This document shows, in pieces, positions 49,431 through 58,831 of a stretch of 64,000 nt of DNA (positions are counted from its first letter, which is position 1; every line of letters begins with the position of its first letter). Below the pieces are notes generated by a model that ran no database searches, was not told where the DNA came from, and worked only from the letters and a program-made list of their open reading frames with translations. The translations under genes and the position numbers were made by a program. Source of the DNA: CAVRXQ01 sp963838845 (GTDB lineage: Bacteria; Actinomycetota; Acidimicrobiia; Acidimicrobiales; Bog-793); NCBI GenBank assembly GCA_963838845.1, contig CAWISR010000003.1, forward strand, positions 1,054,001 to 1,118,000, in the 5' to 3' direction.

Positions 49431-49510
49431 ACGCCCGTATCGGGCGTCGGTATCGCACCGATTTCCCCTGTACACGCCGTACTCTGTATGTGTAGCCGCC
49501 CGCGCTACAC
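49430..49510 (+). promoter_or_regulatory. Two hairpins in the rpsG-fusA gap
   Basis: GACGCCCG (49430-49437) pairs with CGGGCGTC (49441-49448) around TAT, starting at the last base of the rpsG stop. A second hairpin, GTGTAGC (49490-49496) with GCTACAC (49504-49510), ends 20 bases before the fusA start. They could be an attenuator and a translation-control element. Neither has a T-tract. Confidence 0.4.
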
Positions 49511-49530
49511 CGACCCCAGGAATTCACCAA

Positions 49531-51627
49531 ATGGCAACACCCCAGAGCCGCACGACCCCCCTCGCCAAGGTCCGCAACATCGGGATCATGGCGCACATCG
49601 ACGCGGGGAAAACCACGACGACGGAGCGGATCCTCTACTACACGGGCCGCAACTACAAGATCGGTGAGGTCCACGAGGGCGCCGCAACCATGGACTGGAT
49701 GGTCCAAGAGCAAGAGCGCGGCATCACTATCACCTCCGCGGCGACGACCGCCGCCTGGCGGGACTGCTCGATCAACATCATCGACACGCCTGGCCACGTC
49801 GACTTCACCGTCGAGGTCGAGCGCTCCCTCCGCGTGCTCGACGGAGCGGTCGCGATCTTCGATGCCGTCGCCGGAGTCGAGCCCCAGACAGAGACCGTCT
49901 GGCGCCAGGCCGACAAGTACAACGTCCCCCGCATCTGCTTTGTGAACAAGATGGACCGGACCGGCGCGGACTTTCCCCGGACGGTCGAGATGATCCGCGA
50001 TCGTCTCGATGCGATCCCGGCCGTCACTCAGCTTCCCCTCGGCGTCGAGGCGAACTTCCGCGGCGTCGTTGACGTGATCGGGATGAAGGCCCTCGTCTGG
50101 GAGGAAGAGGGCATCGGCGAGAAGTGGTCCGAAGAGGAGATCCCCGCCGGCATGCGCGACGCAGCGGTGGCCGCCCGCCACGACCTCGTCGACGTGACGT
50201 CCCACTACGACGACACGGTGATGGAGAAGTACGTCTCGGAAGAGGAGATCACCGACGACGACCTCCGGCGCGCGCTGCGCGTCGGGACGATCGAGGGCCA
50301 TCTCGTCCCCGTTCTGTGCGGCTCGGCGTTCAAGAACAAAGGCGTCCAGCCGCTCCTCGACGCGGTCGTCGACTATCTGCCGAGCCCGGTCGACCTTCCC
50401 CCGACGATCGGGCACTCGCTCCGTGGTGACGAGATCCTCGAGCGCAAGGCGGCCGACCAGGAACCGTTCTCGGCGCTCGCCTTCAAGATCCAGACGGACC
50501 CCTTCGTCGGCAAGCTCACCTACCTGCGCGTCTACTCGGGCACCCTCGAGAAGGGATCGACGATCCTCAACTCGACGAAGGACAAGCGCGAGCGGATCGG
50601 CCGCGTCCTCGAGATGCACGCCAACCACAGAGAGGACAAAGAGACGCTTTTCGCCGGCGACATCGTCGCGGTCGTCGGGCTGAAGACTACGACGACGGGC
50701 GACACGCTGTGCGACCCGTCGCACCCGATCGTCCTCGAATCGCTTGTCTTCCCAGAGCCGGTCGTCCACGTCGCCGTCGAGCCGAAGTCGAAGGCCGACC
50801 AGGACAAATTGGGCAAGGCCCTCTTCGCACTGTCCGAGGAGGACCCGACTTTCCGCGTCCGCACGGACGAGGAGACCGGCCAGACGGTGATCTCCGGCAT
50901 GGGCGAGCTGCACCTCGAGGTGCTCGTCGACCGGATGCTGCGCGAGTTCAAGGTCGACGCCCACGTCGGCAAGCCGCAGGTCGCGTACCGCGAGACGATC
51001 CGCGACGCGGTGAGCAAGGTGGAGGAGCGCTACATCCGCCAGACCGGCGGTCGCGGCCAGTACGGCCACGTCGTCATCGACCTGGAACCGACGGGCCCGG
51101 GTGGTGGCTACGAGTTCGTCGACAAGATCACGGGCGGGGTGATCCCGAAGGAGTACATCCCGGCGATCGACCGCGGCATCCGCGAGGCGATGGAGTCCGG
51201 TGTGCTCGCCGGCTTCCCGGCCGTCGACCAGCGGGTCGTCCTCACCTACGGTTCGTACCACGACGTCGACTCGTCCGAGATGGCGTTCAAGATCGCCGGC
51301 TCGCTCGCCTGGAAGAAGGCGGCGCGTCTTGCGCACCCGGTGCTGTTGGAGCCGATGATGTCCGTCGAGGTCGTCACCCCCGAGGAGTTCCTCGGTGACG
51401 TCATCGGCGACCTGTCCTCGCGCCGCGGCCGCGTCGAGGGGATGGAGAGCCGCGGCACGAGCCAGGTGATCCGCTCGCAGGTACCCCTCGCCGAGATGTT
51501 CGGCTACGCTACCGACCTGCGTTCTCGCACCCAAGGACGCGCCACGTTCTCGATGCAGTTCAACTCCTACCAGGAGGTCCCCGAGTCGATTGGCCGGGAG
51601 ATTGTCGCCCGGGCAACGGGGGAATAG
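49531..51627 (+). CDS. fusA: Elongation factor G
   Basis: This 698-residue GTPase moves tRNA and mRNA through the ribosome. GTP-binding motifs are AHIDAGKTTTTE (G1), DTPGHVDF (G3) and NKMDRTGAD (G4). Domain IV (GGRGQYGHVVIDLEP) and domain V (PEEFLGDVIGDLSSRRG) are complete. The RGITITSAATT switch region is normal. The start ATG 49531 gives MATPQSRTTPLAKVRNIGI. Confidence 0.98.
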   Translation: MATPQSRTTPLAKVRNIGIMAHIDAGKTTTTERILYYTGRNYKIGEVHEGAATMDWMVQEQERGITITSAATTAAWRDCSINIIDTPGHVDFTVEVERSLRVLDGAVAIFDAVAGVEPQTETVWRQADKYNVPRICFVNKMDRTGADFPRTVEMIRDRLDAIPAVTQLPLGVEANFRGVVDVIGMKALVWEEEGIGEKWSEEEIPAGMRDAAVAARHDLVDVTSHYDDTVMEKYVSEEEITDDDLRRALRVGTIEGHLVPVLCGSAFKNKGVQPLLDAVVDYLPSPVDLPPTIGHSLRGDEILERKAADQEPFSALAFKIQTDPFVGKLTYLRVYSGTLEKGSTILNSTKDKRERIGRVLEMHANHREDKETLFAGDIVAVVGLKTTTTGDTLCDPSHPIVLESLVFPEPVVHVAVEPKSKADQDKLGKALFALSEEDPTFRVRTDEETGQTVISGMGELHLEVLVDRMLREFKVDAHVGKPQVAYRETIRDAVSKVEERYIRQTGGRGQYGHVVIDLEPTGPGGGYEFVDKITGGVIPKEYIPAIDRGIREAMESGVLAGFPAVDQRVVLTYGSYHDVDSSEMAFKIAGSLAWKKAARLAHPVLLEPMMSVEVVTPEEFLGDVIGDLSSRRGRVEGMESRGTSQVIRSQVPLAEMFGYATDLRSRTQGRATFSMQFNSYQEVPESIGREIVARATGE

Positions 51628-51730
51628 GCGGCATCGGGACCAGCGCCCGCTTTTCCTTTTGGGACCGGCCACCGAGGCCGCGACCTGAGGTGGCGGTTGC
51701 GGACCTGAGCAGATCAACGCAAAACAACAC

Positions 51731-51751
51731 GGCAGGGCGAAGGGCCCTGCC
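51731..51751 (+). promoter_or_regulatory. Hairpin before tuf
   Basis: GGCAGGGC (51731-51738) pairs with GCCCTGCC (51744-51751) around a five-base loop, 26 bases before the tuf start. It could adjust tuf expression or be part of a processing site. The rest of the 150-base fusA-tuf gap shows no gene. Confidence 0.4.
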
Positions 51752-51777
51752 CAGGACAGACGGAGCTGTCAGCAACA

Positions 51778-52965
<1,188 letters not shown>

Positions 52966-52981
52966 CGAAGGGACCGCACAG

Positions 52982-53296
52982 GTGGCGCAGCGGATCCGCA
53001 TCCGCCTGAAGGCCTACGACCACGAGGTCGTCGACCAGTCGACGAAGAAGATCGTCGAAACGGTGCTCCGCACCCAGGCGAAGGTGCGGGGTCCGGTGCC
53101 GCTGCCGACCGAGCGCCACCGCTACACGGTCATCCGCTCGCCGCACAAGTACAAGGACAGCCGCGAGCATTTCGAGATGCGGATCCACAAGCGCCTCGTC
53201 GATATCGTCGAGCACAGCCCGAAGACCGTTGACTCGTTGCAGCGGCTCGACCTGCCGGCCGGCGTCGACATCGAGATCAAGATCCAGCAGGTATAA
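52982..53296 (+). CDS. rpsJ: 30S ribosomal protein S10
   Basis: This 104-residue S10 (also NusE) links the 30S head to NusG and antitermination. It starts at GTG 52982, 16 bases after tuf, with AQRIRIRLKAYDHEVVDQS at the N-terminus and DLPAGVDIEIKIQQV at the end. The loop VRGPVPLPTERHRYTVIRS is standard. It is separated from rplC by an unusual 461-base gap, so in this genome it appears to belong to the tuf transcript. Confidence 0.98.
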   Translation: MAQRIRIRLKAYDHEVVDQSTKKIVETVLRTQAKVRGPVPLPTERHRYTVIRSPHKYKDSREHFEMRIHKRLVDIVEHSPKTVDSLQRLDLPAGVDIEIKIQQV

Positions 53297-53487
53297 CGCG
53301 GGGCGAGGTGGTCCCCTTTAGGCCAGCACGGCTCGCGGCGTGCCTCGTTGCCGACTCGCGCTACCTCGTCGTCCACTGATCCGACAGACGCGCGGATCTC
53401 CGGGGAGGACGGCAGCGCACCGGTGCGGGAGCGGCTGTCACCGGACGCGCCCGGTACGGTCAGCCGGCTCGCGGATCTGACCTGGGC

Positions 53488-53532
53488 GTGAAGCTTTGGC
53501 TCATGTTCGGTGTCGAGATCCAGCAGGTCTAA
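53488..53532 (+). other. Mini-frame repeating the end of rpsJ
   Basis: A 14-codon frame from GTG 53488 (MKLWLMFGVEIQQV) ends with the same IQQV-stop as S10. The DNA shares the exact 13-mer AGATCCAGCAGGT with the rpsJ 3' end, about 235 bases upstream. It may be a short duplication scar or a leader peptide; no strong ribosome-binding site is seen. The rest of the region 53297-53487 has no gene I can support. Confidence 0.4.
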
Positions 53533-53546
53533 GCAAAAATTCGCAG

Positions 53547-53555
53547 TGTTATAGT
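53547..53555 (+). promoter_or_regulatory. Extended -10 promoter candidate for the rplC operon
   Basis: TGTTATAGT matches the extended -10 pattern TGnTATAAT at five of six -10 positions and sits in an otherwise GC-rich region, 203 bases before the rplC start. No good -35 is seen at 17 bases, which extended -10 promoters often lack. It would start a transcript near 53562 and make rplC onwards independent of tuf-rpsJ. Confidence 0.5.
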
Positions 53556-53597
53556 GAGGCTGTCGCCGGTGCGGCGCCCGGCGGATTAAGACGACGT

Positions 53598-53673
53598 CCG
53601 AGCGTGCCCCGCTCGCCGGGGGACCGCTCGGCACAAGCCATTTCCGCTCCGCTCGGCAACGCCGGGCGGAGCG
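53598..53673 (+). promoter_or_regulatory. Structured 5' leader of the rplC operon
   Basis: Two strong hairpins lie in tandem. The first pairs CCGAGCG (53598-53604) with CGCTCGG (53625-53631) and has an inner CCCC/GGGG stem. The second pairs 53645-53657 with 53661-53673 over 13 bp with one G-U pair and an AAC loop. In E. coli the S10 operon leader is bound by L4; this may be an analogue for L4 or L3, which are encoded directly downstream, but the fold is not recognisably the same. Confidence 0.5.
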
Positions 53674-53757
53674 TCCGCGTGAGTAAGGGCGATGCCCTGG
53701 CCGACCCGGGTCGGAGCGTTGCGCGGGCGACCGAGGACGAACAAGGAAGGCACGACG

Positions 53758-54402
53758 ATGACGATCAGTGCGGTCATCGGGGAGAAGGTCGGCATGACGC
53801 AGATCTTCGACTCCGAGAACCGGGCGGTCCCTGTGACCGTCGTCAAAGTCGCGCCCTTCCGCGTCGTCCAGGTGAAGACGCCCCAGCGAGAGGGGTACTC
53901 CGCGCTCCAGCTCACCTACGGCTTTCGGCGCGCGACGGCGATGAACAAGCCCGAGGCCGGCCACTTTGCCAAGGCCGGGGTCGACCCGGGGCGCAAGCTC
54001 GTCGAGGTACGCGTCGACGACACGGACGGCTACGCGGTCGGTGACGTGCTCGACGTGACGGTGCTCGCCGCCGGCGAGAAGGTCGACGTCACCGCCGTTT
54101 CGAAGGGTAAGGGCTTCGCCGGCTCCATGAAGCGCCACAACTTCGCGGGCCAGGGCGCGGCGCACGGCAATCACAAAAAGCACCGCGCGCCGGGATCGAT
54201 CGGCGCCTGCGCAACCCCGGCGCGGGTGTTCAAAGGCACGCGCATGGCGGGCCGCACCGGGGCCGAACGGGTGACAACCCTCAACCTGGAGGTCGTCGAG
54301 GCCGACCCCGAGCGCGAGATCGTCCTCGTCAAGGGCGCGGTCCCCGGTCCCCGCGGCGGCCTCGTCGTGCTGCGCAAGGCTGTGAAGGGCGAGGCGCGAT
54401 GA
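53758..54402 (+). CDS. rplC: 50S ribosomal protein L3
   Basis: This 214-residue L3 starts at ATG 53758 (MTISAVIGEKVGMTQIF), preceded by AAGGAAGG. It has the internal loop KGFAGSMKRHNFAGQGAAHGNHKKHRAPGSIG, quoted here by its GQGAAHG core, that reaches the peptidyl transferase centre. The glutamine of the GQG-type motif, methylated by PrmB in some bacteria, is present. The stop overlaps rplD. Confidence 0.97.
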   Translation: MTISAVIGEKVGMTQIFDSENRAVPVTVVKVAPFRVVQVKTPQREGYSALQLTYGFRRATAMNKPEAGHFAKAGVDPGRKLVEVRVDDTDGYAVGDVLDVTVLAAGEKVDVTAVSKGKGFAGSMKRHNFAGQGAAHGNHKKHRAPGSIGACATPARVFKGTRMAGRTGAERVTTLNLEVVEADPEREIVLVKGAVPGPRGGLVVLRKAVKGEAR

Positions 54403-55232
54403 CCGACCTCTCAATCGTTGCCCGCGCGAAGCCCCGCCAGCTCGCCGCGCCGGTCGAGCTCACGCGCACCAGCGAATCGGGTGCGGTGCTCTCGACGGTG
54501 ACGCTCGACCCCACGTACTTCTCGGTTCCTGAAAATGTCGCGCTGGTCCACCAGGTCATCACCGCTCAGCTCGCCGCGCGCCGCCGCGGCACCCAGAGCA
54601 CGAAGACGCGCGCCGAGGTCCGTGGCGGCGGCGCGAAGCCGTATCGCCAGAAGGGCACGGGCAACGCGCGCCAGGGATCGATCCGTGCGCCGCACTACGC
54701 CGGCGGTGGCGTCGCCCTCGGGCCGAAGCCGCGCGACTACGCGCAGCACACGCCGCGCAAGATGGTCCAACAGGCGCTGCGCTGCGCCCTCTCGGACCGG
54801 GCGCGCTCGGGCGGCGTCCGCCTCATCGACCGTTGGGGCTTCGAGCAGCCGAAGACGAAGTTGGCGCTCGACGCGCTCGACGCGCTCGACTGCCAAGGTC
54901 GGGTCCTCGTCGTCACCGAGCGCGACGTCGATGTCGTCGAAAAGTCGATGCGGAACATCCCCGGCGTCGAGGCGCTCCCCGTCGATCAGCTCAACGCGTA
55001 CGAGGTGATGCGCGCCGACGTCATCGTCTTCACTGACGCGACGATCCCGGGCGAGGTGACGACGACGAAGGTCGCGACGAAAGCGGCAGAGCCCGCGGCG
55101 GCAGCGAAGAAAACGGCTGCAAAGAAAATCCCGGCGAAAAAGGTGGCGGCGAAAAGAGTCGTCGTACCAAAGCCCGCCGCGTCAACCGAGGCAGCCGGAT
55201 CCGAGGACGTTGAGGGCAGCGAGGAGTCATGA
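54399..55232 (+). CDS. rplD: 50S ribosomal protein L4 with lysine/alanine-rich tail
   Basis: L4 lines the narrow part of the exit tunnel through its loop KPYRQKGTGNARQGSIRAPHY, of which the core KGTGNARQGS is seen. The ATG overlaps rplC (ATGA). The L4 fold ends near residue 220; 57 further residues form a tail with KKTAAKKIPAKKVAAKR, then an acidic end. The total of 277 is well above the usual 200-220. The tail is histone H1-like in composition and has a parallel in L22 of this operon. In other bacteria L4 represses its own operon. Confidence 0.94.
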   Translation: MTDLSIVARAKPRQLAAPVELTRTSESGAVLSTVTLDPTYFSVPENVALVHQVITAQLAARRRGTQSTKTRAEVRGGGAKPYRQKGTGNARQGSIRAPHYAGGGVALGPKPRDYAQHTPRKMVQQALRCALSDRARSGGVRLIDRWGFEQPKTKLALDALDALDCQGRVLVVTERDVDVVEKSMRNIPGVEALPVDQLNAYEVMRADVIVFTDATIPGEVTTTKVATKAAEPAAAAKKTAAKKIPAKKVAAKRVVVPKPAASTEAAGSEDVEGSEES

Positions 55233-55516
55233 CCACGCGCACCGTCTTGATCCGCCCGATCATCTCGGAGAAGTCCTACGCGCTGATGGACGGCGGCGCG
55301 TACGTCTTCGTCGTCGATCCGCGCGCCTCGAAGCGGGAGATCCGCGACGCGGTCGAAGCGAACTTCTCGGTGCGTGTGCGCAGCGTGAACACGATGAACC
55401 GCAAGGGCAAGCACAAGCGCGACCGACGGAGCAACAAGGTCGGCAAGCGGTCGGACTCGAAGCGGGCGATCGTCCGCCTCGAAGGCGACGACCGCATCGA
55501 GCTGTTCGAGAGCTGA
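55229..55516 (+). CDS. rplW: 50S ribosomal protein L23
   Basis: This 95-residue L23 lies at the exit-tunnel rim and is the docking site for trigger factor and SRP. It starts at ATG 55229 overlapping rplD (ATGA). Motifs are LIRPIISEKSYALM, FVVDPRASKREIRDAVE and VNTMNRKGKHKRDRR. The length is normal. Confidence 0.97.
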   Translation: MTTRTVLIRPIISEKSYALMDGGAYVFVVDPRASKREIRDAVEANFSVRVRSVNTMNRKGKHKRDRRSNKVGKRSDSKRAIVRLEGDDRIELFES

Positions 55517-55526
55517 GGGCGGTCTC

Positions 55527-56363
55527 ATGGGTGTGAGAAAGCGCAAGCCGACGAGCGCGGGGCGGCGGTTCCAGTCCTCGTCCGACTTCAAAGAGATCAC
55601 AAAAAAGCGCCCCGAGCGCGCGCTCACCGAGTCGTTGCCGTCGTCTGGTGGCCGCAACAGCTACGGTCGCAAGACGGCGCGCCACCGCGGTGGCGGCCAC
55701 AAGCGGCGCTACCGGATCATCGACTTCTGGCGCGACAAGGACGGGATTCCGGCACGCGTCGCGGCGATCGAATACGACCCGAACCGCAACGCCCGCATCT
55801 GCCTGTTGCACTACGCGGACGGCGAGAAGCGCTACATCATCGCTCCCGAAGGCATCGGCGTCGGCGACGTCTTGCAGTCCGGCCAGGGCTCAGAGATCCG
55901 TCCCGGCAACGCCTTGCAGCTGCGCTACGTACCCGTCGGCTCCACGATCCACAACGTCGAGCTCCGTCCGGGTGGCGGTGGCAAGCTCGCCCGCGGCGCG
56001 GGGTCAAGCGTGCAGCTCGTGGCGAAAGAAGGCGCGTACGCGACGCTGCGCCTGCCCTCCACCGAGATGCGCCGCGTGCCGATCGACTGCCGGGCGACGA
56101 TCGGTGTCGTCGGCAACGCCGAGGCCGAGCTGCTCTCGATCGGCAAGGCGGGTCGCAACCGCTGGCGCGGCGTCCGGCCGCAGACCCGCGGCGTCGCCAT
56201 GAACCCGATCGACCACCCGCTTGGCGGGGGCGAGGGAAAGTCCTCCGGCGGACGCCACCCCGTCTCGCCGTGGGGCAAGCCCGAAGGCCGCACTCGCCGG
56301 AAGCACAAGCCGTCCGACCGGCTCATCGTCCGTCGTCGCCGCGGTCGCGGCGCCCGCCGCTGA
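55527..56363 (+). CDS. rplB: 50S ribosomal protein L2
   Basis: This 278-residue L2 is one of the most conserved ribosomal proteins and is needed for subunit joining and peptidyl transfer. The RNA-binding region GGRNSYGRKTARHRGGGHKR, the NPIDHPLGGGEG loop with the conserved histidine, and the end SDRLIVRRRRGRGARR are present. It follows rplW by 10 bases. Confidence 0.98.
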   Translation: MGVRKRKPTSAGRRFQSSSDFKEITKKRPERALTESLPSSGGRNSYGRKTARHRGGGHKRRYRIIDFWRDKDGIPARVAAIEYDPNRNARICLLHYADGEKRYIIAPEGIGVGDVLQSGQGSEIRPGNALQLRYVPVGSTIHNVELRPGGGGKLARGAGSSVQLVAKEGAYATLRLPSTEMRRVPIDCRATIGVVGNAEAELLSIGKAGRNRWRGVRPQTRGVAMNPIDHPLGGGEGKSSGGRHPVSPWGKPEGRTRRKHKPSDRLIVRRRRGRGARR

Positions 56364-56378
56364 TCGTGTGAGGTTGTC

Positions 56379-56657
56379 ATGCCGCGCAGTCTGAAAAAAG
56401 GTCCCTTTGTGGACGACCACTTGCTGAGAAAGGTCGACGAGCTGAACGCGAGGAACGAAAAGCGCGTCGTGAAGACGTGGTCGCGCCGCTCGACGATCAT
56501 CCCCGACATGGTCGGGCACACGATTGCTGTGCACGACGGGCGCAAGCACGTGCCGGTCTACATCACCGAGGCGATGGTCGGTCACAAGCTCGGCGAGTTC
56601 GCTCCGACGCGGACCTTCCGATACCACGCCGGTCAAGAACGCCAGGCGAGGCGCTGA
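56379..56657 (+). CDS. rpsS: 30S ribosomal protein S19
   Basis: This 92-residue S19 of the 30S head contacts the A-site finger. It begins MPRSLKKGPFVDDHLLRKV and has TWSRRSTIIPDMVGHTIAVH and the EFAPTRTFRYHAG end. The start is 15 bases after rplB. Confidence 0.98.
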   Translation: MPRSLKKGPFVDDHLLRKVDELNARNEKRVVKTWSRRSTIIPDMVGHTIAVHDGRKHVPVYITEAMVGHKLGEFAPTRTFRYHAGQERQARR

Positions 56658-56658
56658 G

Positions 56659-57465
56659 ATGACGGTGAAGACGAACGAGCGTCCCGGGACGAGGGCGACG
56701 CTGCGCTACTGCCGGCTCTCGAGCTACAAGGCCCGCGAGGTCCTCGATCTCATCCGGGGCCTCGACTACACACGCGCGGTCGAGCTGCTCGACCACACCC
56801 AGCGCGCCGGCGCGCCGATTGTCGCGAAGCTCTTGCGCTCGGCGGCGTCGAACGCCGAGCACAACGATTCGCTGTTCCCAGAAGAGCTCTACGTCGCGAC
56901 GGCGTTCGCGGACGAGGGCACGACGATGAAGCGTTGGCGACCCCGCGCCCGCGGACGGGCGACGCGCGTGCGCAAACGCACGTGCCACATCACGATCGTG
57001 CTCGCCCGCATGCCGGAAGACCAGGTTGCGCGCCTCAAGGCGCGTGCTGCCGCGCAGCAAGCCGACCGCCGGGCGCGCAGGGTCGCCGGGTCGCGCCGAC
57101 GCGCCGCGCAGGTGGAGCAGGTCTCCGAGGAAGATGAGGTGCCGTCGGAAACGGGTGACGAGACCGCTTCGACCGCCGAAGACGAAGTGAGCGAGGTCCC
57201 CGAGCTCGAGACAGATGCTGCGGACGCAGAGGACGAAACGGGCGAAGACGAAACGGAGAGTCAAGCAGCCGTCGCCGCGCCGGCGGCGAAGAAGGCGGCC
57301 GCGAAGAACAAAGCCGCGAAGAAGGCGCCGGCTAAGAGGACCGCCGCCAAGGTGACCGCCGCCAAGAGGGCGCGGCCCGAGAAAGCGGCGAAAAAGACCG
57401 TGCAGGCGATCTCGAAGATCGCCAAGAGGTCCGGGCGGAAGCCCCAGGCAAAGGACGAGGGCTGA
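56659..57465 (+). CDS. rplV: 50S ribosomal protein L22 with long charged tail
   Basis: L22 spans the exit tunnel with a beta hairpin, seen here around FADEGTTMKRWRPRARGRATR. The L22 fold ends near residue 130. It is followed by an acidic stretch (about 154-207) and a lysine/alanine-rich stretch (about 208-268, with repeats such as KKAAAKNKAAKKAPAKR). The total of 268 residues is more than double the usual 110-120. The start at ATG 56659 follows the rpsS stop by one base. The gene ends in a TGATG overlap with rpsC. Confidence 0.95.
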   Translation: MTVKTNERPGTRATLRYCRLSSYKAREVLDLIRGLDYTRAVELLDHTQRAGAPIVAKLLRSAASNAEHNDSLFPEELYVATAFADEGTTMKRWRPRARGRATRVRKRTCHITIVLARMPEDQVARLKARAAAQQADRRARRVAGSRRRAAQVEQVSEEDEVPSETGDETASTAEDEVSEVPELETDAADAEDETGEDETESQAAVAAPAAKKAAAKNKAAKKAPAKRTAAKVTAAKRARPEKAAKKTVQAISKIAKRSGRKPQAKDEG

Positions 57466-58397
57466 TGGGTCAGAAGGTCAACCCGTACGGGTTCCGCCTC
57501 GGGATCACGACGGACTGGAAGTCGCGCTGGTTCGAAGACCGCGGCTACCAGAACGCGGTCGTCGAGGACTGGAAGATCCGCAATTATCTGATGACCCAGC
57601 TCGAGTCGGCCGCGGTGAGCCGCATCGAGATCGAGCGGACCCGCGACCGTTTGCGCGTGGACATCCACACTGCGCGACCAGGCATCGTGATCGGCCGGCG
57701 CGGAGCCGAGGCCGACCGTTTGCGTCGCTACCTCGGCCGGATGACGAAGAACGCGAACATCCAACTGAACATCCAAGAGATCAAGCAACCGGAGCTCGAT
57801 GCGGCGCTCATCGCGCAGGGCATCGCCGACCAGCTCGCCCGGCGCATCAGCTTTCGGCGCGCGATGAAGCGCGCGATCCAGACGGTGCAGAAGGCGGGTG
57901 CGCTCGGTGTGCGCGTCCAGTGCGCGGGCCGCCTCGGCGGATCCGAGATGTCGCGGAAGGAGTCGTACCGCGAGGGCCGCGTACCGTTGCATACGCTGCG
58001 CGCCGACATCGACTACGGCATGCGCGAGGCCCGCACGTCGACCGGGCGCGTCGGCGTCAAGGTTTGGATCTACAAGGGCGACATCCTGCCCTACCGCACC
58101 TCGCCCGAGGACAAGATCTCCCGCGAAGCGGCGATGGCAGTCGGGGAGACCTCCGGCCAGGCGCGGCCGCGGCGCATCGTGAGCGCTGGCGGCGGACGAC
58201 GTCGCCCGGACATGGCCGAGCCCGGCGCGGCACCAGAAGAGGTTGCCGAGACAGAAGAGCCCGCCGAACCAGCGGAGGTCATCGCTGCGACGCCCGACGA
58301 CGCGCTCGAACGACTGTTGGCAGAAGAAGAAGAGATCGAACGCCGTACCCGTGACGAGCATCACGAGGCGCCGCACTTCCGCAAGGAGACGGACTGA
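57465..58397 (+). CDS. rpsC: 30S ribosomal protein S3 with acidic tail
   Basis: This 310-residue S3 lies at the mRNA entry site and includes a KH domain (ARPGIVIGRRGAEADRLR). It starts MGQKVNPYGFRLG at ATG 57465. The core ends near residue 240; the remainder is rich in Glu, Ala and Pro (PEEVAETEEPAEPAE). The normal length is 210-275, so the tail is long. Confidence 0.96.
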   Translation: MGQKVNPYGFRLGITTDWKSRWFEDRGYQNAVVEDWKIRNYLMTQLESAAVSRIEIERTRDRLRVDIHTARPGIVIGRRGAEADRLRRYLGRMTKNANIQLNIQEIKQPELDAALIAQGIADQLARRISFRRAMKRAIQTVQKAGALGVRVQCAGRLGGSEMSRKESYREGRVPLHTLRADIDYGMREARTSTGRVGVKVWIYKGDILPYRTSPEDKISREAAMAVGETSGQARPRRIVSAGGGRRRPDMAEPGAAPEEVAETEEPAEPAEVIAATPDDALERLLAEEEEIERRTRDEHHEAPHFRKETD

Positions 58398-58399
58398 CC

Positions 58400-58831
58400 A
58401 TGTTGATGCCGAAGAAGGTGAAGCACCGCAAGCAGCAACGCGGTCGCAGGACCGGCCTCGCGAAGGGCGCGACCACCGTCGACTTCGGGGACTACGGGAT
58501 CAAGGCGCTCGAGCCAGGCTGGCTGACGGCTCGCCAGATCGAAGCTGCCCGAATCGCGATGACCCGACACGTCCGCCGTGGCGGGAAGATCTGGATTCGC
58601 GTCTTTCCGCACAAGCCGGTCACCCAAAAGCCGGCCGAGACGCGCATGGGCTCGGGAAAAGGCAACCCGGAGCACTGGGTGGCGGTCGTGAAGCCGGGCG
58701 CGATCCTCTTCGAGCTTGCCGGTGTCGACGAAGCGCTCGCGAAGTCGGCGATGGAACGAGCGATCCAGAAGCTGCCGATCAAGGCTGAGTTCGTCGTGCG
58801 CTCGGGCGTCGAGACGGGGGCGCACAGCTGA
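58400..58831 (+). CDS. rplP: 50S ribosomal protein L16
   Basis: This 143-residue L16 organises the A-site region of the 50S subunit. It begins MLMPKKVKHRKQQRGR and has the RMGSGKGNPEHWVAVVKPG loop typical of the family. It lies 2 bases after rpsC and its stop overlaps rpmC. Confidence 0.98.
   Translation: MLMPKKVKHRKQQRGRRTGLAKGATTVDFGDYGIKALEPGWLTARQIEAARIAMTRHVRRGGKIWIRVFPHKPVTQKPAETRMGSGKGNPEHWVAVVKPGAILFELAGVDEALAKSAMERAIQKLPIKAEFVVRSGVETGAHS

Noticed and set aside
49273..51717. 814-codon open frame on the minus strand across fusA
   Set aside because: It runs antisense to rpsG and fusA and has a low-complexity charged translation; fusA is complete and canonical.
53297..53491. 64-codon stop-free run after the rpsJ stop, in phase with rpsJ
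   Set aside because: A read-through extension of S10 was considered, but stop-free runs of this length are common at this GC content, the S10 end is canonical and no start or conserved motif is visible.
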